Assembly: GCA_039000515.1 (NCBI GenBank)
Contig: JBCFYV010009882.1
Coordinates: 56,719,277-56,783,276, forward strand
Direction: 5' to 3'
DNA: 64,000 nt
DNA from: Timema cristinae
Taxonomy: Eukaryota; Arthropoda; Insecta; Phasmatodea; Timematidae
Both the position numbers and the translations under genes were made by a program. Positions within the stretch are counted from its first letter, which is position 1. Each line of letters opens with the position of its first letter. The notes below the pieces were generated by a model that worked only from the letters and a program-made list of their open reading frames with translations, had not been told where the DNA came from and ran no database searches. Positions 46,431-57,640 of the stretch are shown here, piece after piece.

Positions 46431-47863
46431 TTTTTTACATAGGATATTTATATTTTCCTATTACCAAATATATTTAACTAATCAATTACATCAGTGTTAT
46501 CATGTTTAGCGTACATAAATTATATTTGATATTGATATACATTAAATAAAATGCTTAAATATATTTACCAAGCAATTTTAAGAATTAATAATTATATTTT
46601 AATGTGAGTAAAAAAAAATTGTTTAAAATAAATTCATATTTTAACCAAAACAAAGCATCATCAAGTGTTACTCCTTAAACTTTCATTCGATAAACAAATA
46701 CAAATTCTTAAGATAAAACAATGTATAAAAAATAAAACTTTAATTTACAAAAACTCTATCCTCGATTTTCCACAAAATGTGAAAAACTCTTACTATTTAT
46801 AATAGTATTAACTTTTTGTCCTAATTCCTACACAAGTTATAAAAACCTTAAACTGAGTAGCTTTCATTATTCATACAAAAATCTTCAAAATGTAAAATAA
46901 TTAACTTTTCATTAAAATTGTTCCACGTGTATATATATACGGAGCTGGTTTTTATATGTCTGTGTGTGTGTTCCTTCAAAGATTTGTGACTTGTGTAAAC
47001 TATAAAAGTTCCCTAGCCCTCCGCCCGAACTCCCTTCTTCTCCTACCTGTGTATCCACAAACCAGCAATTCGTTCAGGGTAAAACTCTCAAACCACATCG
47101 TCGAATTAACAGGCAAAAGGTAAATTCCTAACCAAAATCAAGTCAAAGAGAAAGAGAACAGGAATGAAGTGTGAGAAGAAGGATGGAGGGTGAAACCGGG
47201 TGTTTTTTTTTAGGGGGGGAGGTGGTACAAGCATGACGTCACAATGTCTACTAACCAGGCTAAGCATCATTAGTCGGTATTTGCTTCCCTCATTTGTAGG
47301 AACAAGAACCTTACCCCTCTTCCTCTTTCTCCCCCACTGTTCGTTCTATACCTTTTCCTTTAGTCTTTGCCTTCCTGTAAGCCCCTCACCCCACCCCATA
47401 CCCTAAGAGCAAGCTACCCACCCCCTGCCAATGTTCATCAGTGGAGTCTCCAATGTTTTGCAGGAAACTGAGGTCGACACAAACTTCCAGCAAACTTAAG
47501 GACACTTAAGGATAGCACCTAACAAAAGTAAAATATCGTCACACTGAAGTATATTATTTGTAACGGGCAGTTTTGAATCTTCAAAACAACTTTAAAAAAT
47601 TACAATTATCTCAAAGTTTTATATTGTGACCCTGTTAGAGATAAATTGTTTAAGAATAAAGGCTATATATAATCTTCAAACAATTTACTTTGATCTCAGA
47701 AATTTGACATTTAGCGTAAAACATCGCTGAAAATGAAGTGATTTTTTTTTTATAAATGCAATGTGTTCTAATTCTACTTTGATATGTAGATATATTTTGC
47801 TTCCATTTTAGAGAGATCCATATTTTAACATAACTACCTCCTTATTAAATAATACGGTGTTTC
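46431..47863. other. AT-rich, then a pyrimidine-rich GC-richer block, no gene
   Basis: 46930-47480 is richer in C and T on the plus strand (for example CTCCCCCACTG, CACCCCACCCCATACCC) and contains a G run at 47213-47219. No frame has recognisable motifs. TATATATATACGGAGC at about 46932 is a short phrase of unknown meaning. Confidence 0.4.
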
Positions 47864-47875
47864 TGAACGTTTGTA

Positions 47876-48030
47876 TGACAAGATATCTTGTGAATGTGGG
47901 GAATGCCAGGCCTCCACCGTGGTTCGGATTCCATGTTAAACTGTAGGTCCTTGATTTCATCTCATAATCACCCTACCATTACACATTAGCGTAAGTGCGT
48001 ATAACCCGAACGGGTAGTAAGACGCGGTGC

Positions 48031-48087
<57 letters not shown>
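47876..48087 (+). mobile_element. SINE1 copy, 5' truncated, long AAT tail
   Basis: Starts at TGACAAGATATCTTGTGAAT in the middle of the body, then GGAATGCCAGGCCTCCACCG, the full tail with CCCGAACGGGTAGTAAGACG and about eighteen AAT units. Flanked by a perfect 12-bp duplication TGAACGTTTGTA at 47864-47875 and 48088-48099. A clear 5'-truncated retroposition product with a long, probably recent tail. Confidence 0.93.
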
Positions 48088-48090
<3 letters not shown>

Positions 48091-48099
48091 ACGTTTGTA

Positions 48100-49110
48100 A
48101 CGTCACTTTTGCTCGATTTTTCGGAATTGTTAATTTTTACCAACTCTCATCCTCCTCCTCCTCAATTCCTTGACCACTTTGTCCGTGCTTTGTTGGAATT
48201 CATGTGTGGAGAGTTTGTATTATGCCATGCTGTGGAGTGCTTACACATATTTTATTTTATATTTTAATTTTATTAAATATCTCAATAATGCATAAAATTA
48301 AAATGTTATTTTAATAACATAATATGATACTTTCTTTTTAATAAGTTACGCACCTCACATCCATATTTTTAAACATCAATCTAACTGTATTGGTGGTCAC
48401 AAAGTCTACAGATTCACTCACACAATATACTGGATATTTTCCCCACCATCCCTCTATTTCCTCTCTAAGCTGAACCATCCTCATACTAAGGTAGTTTGGA
48501 AAAAAACTGGAAAACTATAATCCCCAAGTTTCTAGTAAGAAAACTTGAGCTAAAGACTAACGTAGTATATCCAGTAGTATCTTTCACTAATTAGCTATCA
48601 AAATAATAGTATTAATTATCATAATCACTCCGCCTCGGAATTAATCATGGAAAAGCTTGTTTACTACTGAATGCACCTTTACTATTTTACTGCCGGGGTA
48701 TTGGGCTCATGATCAAAGTAATCAGTCTCGTAATGACTGGATTGACGATTATAGGAAGTTCATGGTTCAAATTTCAACAAATGCGCACTGCAGGTAGTTT
48801 ACCACATTTTATTAATCTTTGTGGTTTTATCATCCCTTCTAAATGATAATGCTGTTGCACTTCTTGTAAGTCAATTTTTCATTCCACCCCATTATATTAA
48901 TAGTTAGATATCAATTTAATTAATCTTAATTTATAACTCTTTAAATGTGTATTTTAACGTATCCATTAAGAGAGTGGGTTTTAGTTGTGAACATGTCTGG
49001 TCTCAATATTATGATGGCCATTTTAAGTTCCCCCGAACTCAAAAATGCTTGGCTTTGAATTAGATCAGTGTGTATGATTGTCTTTATAAGGGGTATAAAA
49101 TTGAAGCTTT
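48100..49110. other. AT-rich sequence, no gene
   Basis: 48440-48500 (CCTCTCTAAGCTGAACCATC) resembles the 3' half of SINE2. 49020-49100 carries a copy of the AAGTTCCCCCGAACTC block seen at 44550. Near 48715-48775 there may be another decayed tRNA-like head. Confidence 0.35.
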
Positions 49111-49122
49111 TTGGTAGATATC

Positions 49123-49778
49123 TATTATTATTAGCACCGCGTCTTACTACCCGTTCGGGTTAAACGCACTTACGCTAATGTGTAATGGTAGGGTGATTGT
49201 GAGATGAAATGGAGAACCTACAGCTTAACGTGGAATCCATACTACAAGTCTAATCAAACCGTTCTATTTTCAGGGTCATAAATCATATTTCACCAATCAC
49301 AACATACACATAAAAAAAAAACACGAAGAAAGCCTCGTCTATGCTTGGTGAGCCCTGGCAGTCGATCAATGATTGCCAAAAAGCTACAAGTATGGACGAG
49401 GAGGGTATTTAACTCAATGAAATTTTACAAAAGTAAATGCGTTGAAACAAGAACACAAACAGTCATGGTACAAGCATACACACCACAAAGATGAGAAAAG
49501 AAATAAGAAATTATTTCGGTACTCAAAAGTAAATAAAGTCCTTCTCGAAATGGTGGCACTGTTCAATAGTGTCAGCACTAGAGAAAGTCAACAATAAAAA
49601 AAAAAAAACGTGGAATCCGAACCATGGTGGAGGACTGGCATTCCTCACATTCACAAGATGTCTTGTCAGAGGTGAAGGAAAGGTTTGGTAATCAGATAAA
49701 TTTGTACCGGGACTGAGGATTGAACCCCTGACCCCAGCACAGAAGTCTGACACCTTACCCCTAGACCGCCAGGTCACC
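49123..49778 (-). mobile_element. SINE1 copy split by a later insertion
   Basis: The first part (49123-49238, plus strand) has ATT run, TAGCACCGCGTCTTACTACC, GTGATGAAATGG-like body and stops at AACGTGGAATCC. The second part (49607-49778) restarts with AACGTGGAATCC, continues GAACCATGGTGGAGG and ends with the inverted head GACCGCCAGGTCACC. The whole SINE is flanked by the 12-bp duplication TTGGTAGATATC at 49111-49122 and 49779-49790. Frames over it are artefacts. Confidence 0.93.
49239..49606 (+). mobile_element. A-tailed retroposed sequence inserted in a SINE1
   Basis: A 368-bp insert sits between two copies of the host 12-mer AACGTGGAATCC (49227-49238 and 49607-49618), so this is a target duplication made inside the SINE. 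It ends AACAATAAAAAAAAAAAA: a polyadenylation signal fused to a poly(A) tail, so it came from a polyadenylated RNA. It shares nothing with SINE1 or SINE2, and its tail is A rather than AAT. The last ~65 codons before the tail are open in one plus frame, ending in the TAA of AATAAA, but I recognise no protein. It could be a 5'-truncated processed pseudogene of a host mRNA (3' UTR) or the 3' end of an L1-type LINE. An internal A10 run lies at about 49312-49321. Confidence 0.85.
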
Positions 49779-49974
49779 TTGGTAGATATCGCTTCTAATT
49801 TTATATTTAGATGTTATATATTCATAACTCTAGGATAGAATATTGATTTAATTAGAGATTTGAAATTAATGGTTAGAATATTTTTGAAAGCTAAACATAT
49901 ATCTGGTGGCTCTAATAATTGGTTTAAAATATATGTATAGAAAGGTTTTTACATGATAAATTACTAATAACCAT

Positions 49975-50190
49975 CTTTGGTGGCCGCATGTTCTAAGGCG
50001 TCATCAGATCATCATATGGCAGAGATATCGGGTTGTACTGAGGGTAGTGTTTCCTAAAGTTCTTACCACTCTTCCTCCACAAATATGAGGGTATACTTCC
50101 TTTAAATTTTTCCTTCTTCATACCTGGCTTTTTAGCGTAAGAAGTACATATGTGTATAGCCTGAACGGGTATTGACGTATTGCTAAATAA
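49975..50190 (+). mobile_element. SINE2 copy, diverged
   Basis: TTTGGTGGCCGCATGTTCTA, AGGCGTCATCAGATC (head), GTACTGAGGGTAGTGTTTCC, TTCCTCCACAAATATGAGGG, and tail GCCTGAACGGGTATTGACG. Good order of motifs, several indels. Confidence 0.75.
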
Positions 50191-50274
50191 ATTATGAAAT
50201 TTACATTTTTTTTTCCATACATCTTACTCCTTGCATGAGATGAACGTATTTAAATGAGTTTATAATGTGCGGAT

Positions 50275-50425
50275 GAACCAGGTAGAATTAAAAAGAACTG
50301 TATCCACTTTGGTGCGAGGATAGGGAGAACTATATAGGAAACATCACATTTATAACTCAGCTGGTATACAAACCACATCCCTGTCACTGGCCAACCATGT
50401 CATATTAGCACGTCATGCCCAACTA
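50275..50425 (-). mobile_element. SINE2 fragment, opposite orientation
   Basis: Plus strand: GAACCAGGTAGAATTAAAAAG, CCACTTTGGTGCGAGGATAG, ACTATATAGGAAACATCAC, and inverted head ACAAACCACATCCCTGTCAC, GGCCAACCATGTCATATTAG. It lies 85 bp from the previous copy, in inverted arrangement. Confidence 0.5.
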
Positions 50426-50511
50426 CATATTGGAATGAAAAATATATTTTGGAATTTTTGACAAAAAAAAAAAATTCACAAATATAAAATATTGTCTACT
50501 TTAATAAATAA

Positions 50512-50825
50512 GATTGCCTTTGTAGTCTAGTGGACAGAGTTCCTGACTATAGTCCCAAAAGATCCTGGGTTCAACCCCCGAAGCTTCCAGAATTACTTTT
50601 GGAATTAGTGGAATTGCAACAGGGTCAAATTCATCCTTGTGAGGAAAAACGAGGAGATACTCGGATAAATAACTAGCAGCTCCTGTCTAGAAGACTGAGA
50701 TTTACGGCCGGAATTTTCGTTATGCTAACCACATGACACCCTCTATTCGCAAATATTAGCATTATCATCGCTAATGGTGCTGACCACTTGGTTGGTGGAC
50801 TAAGGCCATGGAGTGTATTATTTTA
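50512..50825 (+). mobile_element. tRNA-derived SINE of a fourth type (SINE4)
   Basis: Head GATTGCCTTTGTAGTCTAGT with A-box-like TAGTCTAGTGGA, then B box GGGTTCAACCC about 40 bp on. The body has AGGGTCAAATTCATCCTTG, CTTCTAGAC-like sequence and CACATGACACCCTCTATTCG, ending CTAAGGCCATGGAGTG. A second copy is at 51575-51745. TTTAATAAA and TTTAAATAAA flank it and might be an eroded target duplication. Confidence 0.65.
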
Positions 50826-51574
50826 AATAAACTTACTTCTTATGCTTCTGGTAAATTGATATCAAAGACCTATGTTCTATGTATTCCATTAACATGTGAC
50901 AGAACTTCAGAGAAAGTTATTTTTAATAACCTGTTCAAAGAAAAGTGTATTTTAGGGATCGAGACTCATTCACGAATATAAGTAGAACTCTGCTAGCACT
51001 ACAGTGGTTTATATCTTTAACTAACATTAAAGGGATTAAACTTACGAGGAAATTACGAACAAATAATAAGAATGGCTAAATGAGCAACAATGTTAGTGGC
51101 TTGAGCCATAAGCTGCAGATTCATCGCTGGGAACGATATACTAATAATCACATATGTTGTCGAAAATTGGTCCAAATGTGTACGAGTAGGCAAAATTTTA
51201 TCATTAGAAAATAGGTGATCGAAATATGTTGTTAATGGTCAAAATTTTTGTTATTTTAGGAAATTTTACAATTTAACAAACATAGAGATAAAAAAATATA
51301 ATTTTGTAGATTGATTTTATAGGGAAGTATAAACTTATTGGAAACTAATGCGCCACAAATACTGATTTACATAAATATTTTACAAAATTTTCTACGCTCC
51401 TTTTTTCACTAGGGTTTGAACAATGGCAAATTAAGGCAGAAACTAAAGAATAATTATAGACAGATAAAAAGGTTAATCTAGGTCAGGAAATGTTTTCTGT
51501 ATCAATATTGTCAAATTGTCTATTTGAATAAAAAAACTGTATTGCTTGAGCCCGATATTAAGCTATGACGACCG

Positions 51575-51745
51575 AGCGGCCACCACCGATAACTATGATA
51601 GTGCTAACATTTGCGGATAGAGGGTGTCAAGTGTTCAAAACCACTAATCCTCTAGCAATTAATTTCAGTATTCTAGACTGGAGCCAATATTTATTTATTG
51701 AAGTATCTCCTCATTTGTCCTCACGAGGATGAGTTTGACCCTACT
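51575..51745 (-). mobile_element. SINE4 copy, 5' truncated
   Basis: The plus strand matches the reverse of 50512-50825: CTAACATTTGCGGATAGAGG, GGTGTCAAGTG, TCTAGACTGGAGCC, GTATCTCCTCATTTGTCC, TCACGAGGATGAGTTTGACC. The tRNA-like head is absent, so the copy stops after the body. Confidence 0.65.
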
Positions 51746-53184
51746 ACAAACCCACTGCTTTTCAAAAAAGTTCAGGAAATTCGAAGGTATATCTGGATAT
51801 ATAGCTAGAAACTCTGACCATTTGAACACAGAGACGATCTTCTTTATTGATAATATTCATATGGATGTTAAGCTCAAATACTTGACATCTAGAATCTTTT
51901 GTATTCTATAATATTTGAGAGATACAAGATTAAAAATATATTTAAAAAATTCTTTGGTTCAAATATTAGAAAGAAGGTCTTAACTCGAAACCAAAATTTG
52001 ATCCATTTAGAATGGATGTAGCGATGTGCAATTATTTGATGCATATTTATTTAAGTGATTTGAAATATTCTCACAAGATTATTTATAGGTTTTTCACTAA
52101 AACCAAATAAAATATCCCTTTTCAAAAGATAATCAAGAGGTTCTAGCTATTCTTCCGACATGTTGATTCTTAATTGTGTGTTGGTACAATAGCTATAACA
52201 CTTTCAGACTACGAACCAAGTATAGCCAAAGCACCAATATATAGCAAAAGCCAGTGAAGTGAGTCAATTATTTTTTTAATAATAATAAGTTCAATATAAC
52301 TTTATTAGTGTTAAGTTTATTTGAATTTCGTACTTTGGTTTACCTTTTTTATTCAATAATTAGCTAACTTTAATTTACTACATCATTTTATCGCACTTTA
52401 TGATTTTAATTTTGTTCGCTTCATCAGAATCGACAAATCTTTCTAATTGAAACAATTGAGAAATTGAATGGAAATATTGTGTTTTTATTTAAAAGGAACC
52501 GATTATTTGATATCATATTTCGGTAAAGTCTCAATTATTCTACATAAACGGGACTGGTCATATAACAGAAATGTTGGATAACCTGGCAACGGGGACGGGG
52601 GATATCGTAATAGACACAAATTAAATGAAAGTGCCATTAGGTATGAAATAATGTCTACTATTAATTTTTCTAAAGTATAAATTTTGAAATAAATTACAGA
52701 ACCATTATTTTATCCATCTAAACATCACAAATTTAACATTTATTAATCGGAATTCATCATGCAAAAACCACATAAATAAAACAAAATTATCAAACTGTTT
52801 CCAGCGTCTTAATAACAATACATCAAGTATTCTACACAACAATGTAAATAGCATGATATAATACGGAATGTAGGATGGAAGAATATCATATACTAGAATG
52901 TCTAGATATAGATTCTAAGTTAAAAATTAAACCACCATGATCGTTTTTCAATTTATATAAAATTATTAATATGACTTTGATAAACCTTCCTTTTATTAGA
53001 TTATTCTAAGTCTAATAACAATGGTCGGGATTTTATCATTTAAAAATAATTGTAGTAAAATAATCACCATTCATATAAATTGAGGAAAATAATTCAATTA
53101 TTAAGTTATGTGGTAAAACTATTAATTTATTCAAAAAAATATCTGCTCACGCTATCCGCATAAATGATAAATACTCTAATGGGA
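51746..53184. other. AT-rich sequence, no gene
   Basis: No feature recognised. Confidence 0.5.
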
Positions 53185-53530
53185 TAGTGTGATCACGAGT
53201 GTGATGCCTTAGATCATTCGGCCAATGAAGGTGGTCTTAGGATAGGAAATTAAGAACTAAGAGAAACAATGACAGTATTTACTACAATGCGTCCTTCAAA
53301 TGCTGACGTTATTCGCAAAATGTAATAATCGGTGGAAACCTGTACCAAGCTCTAATATAGTCTAGTTTGATTTTCTGGGGACGCAGAGAGCCGTTTTCTA
53401 TATCCGGCCAGGTTTATTGAGGGTGTTTTTTCCTTAATGGTTTCCCAATATTTCTTAAAGCAAATAAGGAACCATTTCTTGTAAGCTGTAAGGTATTCAT
53501 CACAATATCACTAATATAGTTAATAGTGCA
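53185..53530. mobile_element. Two SINE2 pieces in opposite orientation
   Basis: 53190-53235 reads GATGCCTTAGATCATTCGGC then CAATGAAGGTGG, an inverted SINE2 head. 53395-53525 reads ATATCCGGCCAGGTTTATTG, AGGGTGTTTTTTCCTTAATG, GGTTTCCCAATATTTC, a sense SINE2 body. The piece between them is not recognisable. Either two insertions or one rearranged copy. Confidence 0.5.
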
Positions 53531-54634
53531 GAAAAAAAAATTGTTTCCTTCACAAAACAAAATTTTATATTTGAGAACTTTATTTGTTTTAAAATAGTGA
53601 GAAAACGTAACAAGTATAAGAAATACACTTCAACATTTAACTACTCAATCCATCATAAAGTAATATCTTATCTAAAAAAGTTATCTAATAGAGTGAGGAG
53701 GTGCATTGTAGACGTTTAGAAATCCTATATTATGAAATAAGTTTATTTGATATTTCAAAATATGTATTAAGCCATCTTAAAGTGTTTTTTTTAATAGTCG
53801 CGCAAACTAAAATTAGCTAATTTTAAACGACTTTTCACACAAAATTAATTCGTTTATAAACCAAAGTAAACTTTTATAAAACTAAATATATTATTCTTCA
53901 CACAAACCAAATTACGTTTTAACAGGTCTAAAACATAACATTCTATGAAAACTTAGGCTTATTTGAATGGTTTTGAAGATTATCTATATATTAAGCAGCG
54001 TGAAAATAATAGAGAGTTGTCGCGCAGCTATGGTTGTCAAGTGTGAGTCAGGAGATCCTGTATGAAGGAAATCAATTTACATTCCTACTAACAACCCAAA
54101 TCCTTAGGTCATTTTTAACTGTTCTATTTATTAAGCTAATGGTCCAAGGCACAAATTCTTGAATAGCTAAAATATGTTTATTTATTAGATTGAATATTTT
54201 CCTTTCCCGTATTGAAAACGGCTTCATAAACACCAAGTTGATATTATAAACTCAACCTGAAATTTTTCGGCAATTCTTTACTGCGCAAGGTTGATGCCAG
54301 AGATAAGGTTAATACTGATGTAAATACCTTTTATCTATATTAAATCTAAGTGACTAATTCAATTTTAACAATAAATTAATATTTTACCGGAAGAACTAGC
54401 ATAATTATTTATCACAAAATAGGTAATAATTTCAATTTTTTCAAATATCTTATCAGAAAAAGTAATATACAGGCTAAGGATTTAATTTTGGAATATTCAA
54501 TTTTCTCACCGCGTATCACTTCCTGTTGAGACCATACTAATATATTAAACGATTGTAAATGTCTTATCTAAAATGTAAATATCTCTCTTCAAAAAAACAT
54601 TAAGTTTCCAAAATATCATGAGTTATGCTTTTGA
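53531..54634. other. AT-rich sequence, no gene
   Basis: No feature recognised. Confidence 0.5.
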
Positions 54635-54800
54635 CGTCAACCACGCAAGACGCCTCCGTTGGTGTTGTGCTTTTTATACATGCCATGCTATCGTGAGGTA
54701 ATTGACCCTACAGTTCCCTGTGGGACTTAATCCTGCTCAATCCTATTGAGCCATTGAACCAATGCTTTAATCCTGCCCTTTTTGCACAATTATTTTAACT
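54635..54800 (+). repeat. Dispersed repeat 'R5', copy A
   Basis: ACGTCAACCACGCAAGACGC, CCTCCGTTGGTGTTGTGC, GAGGTAATTGACCCTACAG, CTTAATCCTGCTCAATCC, TATTGAGCCATTGAACC. Diverged copies at 30262-30400 and 31765-31870 keep the same order. No tRNA-like head is visible, so the class is unknown. Confidence 0.6.
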
Positions 54801-55076
54801 CTTTTTTTTATTTACTTGATTGGGAAGAGAGATTGTCCATTCCCTGGTCTTCTTCGATCCTTTTATTTAGCTCGGAATATATTATATTTTTATTTCTAAC
54901 CCATTTTCATACATAATTATTTGGTTTGAGTTGGTGCTTCTTTATTTGGGCCTCAGACCCTGAGGAGTTTGTCAGGGTTCCTCTCTCGACAGAGGTTTCA
55001 CATAGACTGAGAGAACGTGGAGACTTTGTCATTACTCTTATTGAGAATGTCGCGGCACTGATGAATCTATTTTGGA

Positions 55077-55385
55077 CTCATACCTGGCTCCAAATTGGTG
55101 GCTTGACATGAAGATACAGGAATAGGCTAAGGGTGATGTCTCAACCTTTATGACGTCAGAGTAAATTACTCATACCTGATGCCAGAATGGTAGATTGACA
55201 TGTTGATAAGAAATAGGCAAAGGGTGATGACTCATACCTGGTGCAATATTGGTGGCACGACACTTCGAGATAGGAATAACACAAACGTAATGCCATAGCC
55301 CTGATGAAAATCATAATCTATGACTAAGACCCATTGCCAGATTGGTAATTCAAAATGTCAATACAGGAATAGTCCAGAGCGGTAT
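55077..55385. repeat. Minisatellite with alternating 62- and ~91-bp units
   Basis: Four units start at 55077, 55169, 55231 and 55322. The core is CTCATACCTGGTGCCAGATT, GGTGG-TTGACATGTCGATA, CAGGAATAGGCTAAGGGTGA. Units one and three carry an extra ~29-bp spacer, giving 92, 62 and 91 bp spacing. A fifth diverged unit, with its spacer, lies apart at about 55893-55980 (CATGCATGTCGATACAAGAA). No coding signature. Confidence 0.75.
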
Positions 55386-57013
55386 GGGGTGTGGGTAAAA
55401 CAAAACAAGAATAGAATTTAACAAATTTAGTTATTGTCTGAACACAAGGGTAAAAAACATAGAATTTGTATTTCGTGTTCAGAGTTATGTAACGTCTTAA
55501 AGAGGAGAAGAATTGAGCAAAATGTATGCGTATTGACCAAAAACGGGGTAAAATAATCAATATAAAGATCTAAGTATCCACGGTCTATTAGCTCTTCTTA
55601 TGGTGACTGAGTGCTCTGTCAGCCTCCCTTCCCCTACCTAAAGTGTCAAAGTTCTAATGATTTAAACCTCACAACCAGCTATGTACTATAACTTTTCTGC
55701 ACTTGTTAAAGGTATATATCTAACGGACAATTGTCGATATAGATTATTGATGTTAAAGGGCCTATAATTATGTATATTTTTGTTAGAGGGCCTCAGATTG
55801 CATCATATTGAATATATCTTTGATCTCAACTTTGGCGACATTTTGTGTTGCAACAAGTCAAGAGAGTAAAGTTTCAAAAGTGATATTACAACTGTGATGA
55901 AGCCATAATCTTTCACTTAACCCTGGCGTCAGTTTGGCAGCCATGCATGTCGATACAAGAATAGGCCATGGGTATTGTGCCTAGGGTTAGAACAGGCTGA
56001 TAGAGTTATACAATCGGGTAAAGCGTTTAAATGAGATTTAAAAATATAAAAGTTTTTAAGTGGGGCTTTTGGAATGTAAGAAAGAGGACGGTGACAACGA
56101 CAGTAATATTCCAAATTAATATTATTGTGCTTGTTGGTTTGGGCAGAGTTAGGCAAACAATCCTACAGTGCTCTAGCGTGTCTCAGTGTCTTGAATTTTC
56201 TTGGAGGGGATTCCAACTCCATTTTTATATGGTAGGAACGAGAGGTGATATTATTTTATATGGTAAGAGGGAAAGAAATGATATTAGTTTTAAATTCATA
56301 AGAGAGTTATTATATGTTTTCTTGTATGCACGCTCTGAATGTTTTACTTAATTAATTTTGGTGACAGGACCTGAAAGATAGTGCGGTTGCTGCTGTTTGT
56401 AAATAAAAATATAATAAGATATTTTTTTATATCCCTATAATATGTTGTACGAGAACCCTTGCAATTTCCAAGATTTATAAAGGGTAGTAAACTTTATAAT
56501 TAACAAAATTGATGGAAGTAAATATTAAACATTACAAGCGGGTAAATGTTCAACTTTGTTTTATACACACTTGTGTAGTTATTAATACATTTTTAAATTA
56601 TTTAGTTTGTACAAATATTTTCTCTCTAGAACCTGTGTATTTGAGAGAGTTAGAAATGTCTACTAATCTTATCTTTGGTTTTTTTTATTAATTAATAGAT
56701 TTAACTAAAATGATATCATTTAAAAAAGAAGTTTAAATTAACGTATCGCTTACTGTTTTCCCAAAAATTTGTTCATATATATTCGTAAAACTTTCAAGTA
56801 CAAGTATGAGGAATTTGTCTTCAAATATTATTTGTTTAAATGAGAAAGGGTAGTATGCTAAAAGTGACATATTTGCTTGGAAGAAACATTTATTGGAGGA
56901 TAAATGAGGATAAATGAGGATAAATGTTAAACACTTATATTGTTAATATGACTTTATTAAAATATTTAATTTGGCCAAACATTTACTCTATAGTCTTTAG
57001 AGTATAACTATTA
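55386..57013. other. AT-rich sequence; short 10-bp tandem at 56896-56925
   Basis: Contains the outlying minisatellite unit near 55893-55980 and three perfect copies of GAGGATAAAT at 56896-56925. The 106-codon plus frame at 56031-56351 has no motif I recognise and is flanked by AT-rich DNA; I do not call it a gene. Confidence 0.45.
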
Positions 57014-57640
57014 TTAGATATCCTGTCTTATGACAGGTCCATTCCTTTTGTCAGTGAACTTAGACTGCCAATGCACCCTATACTTTGCCTCATCCTTCAG
57101 CCCCCAAAAGTTTCTTCTATCCTTCAAGTCATTTAGTATTTGAATTCTCCTTCTTCCTAAGCTCCTCTTTCCATCAACCTTTCCTTTTATGGCATCGTAC
57201 ATAAGACATTTACTCCTAAGGATGTGGCCAATCCCGTTTGCTTTGTGCCAAAGAATCACATCCAAAATGGTTCTTTTCTCACCCACAGTTATTAGGACTT
57301 CTTCAACTGTCACCCTGTATGTCAATCCAATCTTCTCAAGTCTTCTCCAGCACCACCTTTCTGAGCTCTCCAAGTATTTCTTTTCCATCTTCCTAAAAGT
57401 AAACGTTTCTGCTCCATACATTGCGATGCTCCAAAGATAACATTTCATCACTTACCTCCTTGGTTCCAAACTCAACCTGCTGATCAGCAGTAACCTCTTC
57501 TTGTTGAAGGATTCTATGGCTTTGACGATCCTCGATCTACTTTTTTTAGTGTAGCAGTCATCCTTTGTCAGCATACCTCCCAGGTACATGAACTGCGCTA
57601 TATTTTCCAATTCCTGGTTTCCAAATTTGACTTTCAGTGG
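57014..57640 (-). pseudogene. Non-LTR retrotransposon RT C-terminal fragment (second family)
   Basis: Minus-strand frame of about 205 codons broken by a single TAA at 57452-57454. In order: FMYLGGMLTKD (the F-x-YLG motif after the RT palm), SRIVKAIESFNKKRLL (thumb), then, past the stop, KCYLWSIAMYGAETFTFRK, WCWRRLEKI, EEVL, ANGIGHILR, GRRRIQ-x-L-x-DLK and a terminal RQDI before the stop at 57014. This is the usual C-terminal tail of a family of insect LINE reverse transcriptases, different from the one at 3537-4815. Homology begins abruptly near 57640, so the copy is 5' truncated. Only one stop and no frameshift in the retained part, so it is younger than the first remnant. Confidence 0.85.

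Noticed and set aside
46930..47000. Possible Helitron 5' end (TATATATATACGG phrase)
   Set aside because: No matching CTRR 3' end with hairpin was found, and the phrase is too short and AT-rich to rely on.
55077..55385. Could the spaced repeats be a CRISPR array?
   Set aside because: Repeats are long, diverged and directly adjacent, with only one kind of short spacer, in eukaryotic DNA. It is a minisatellite.
56031..56351. 106-codon plus frame as a possible host exon
   Set aside because: No recognisable motif and no splice context I could defend; composition is like the AT-rich background.
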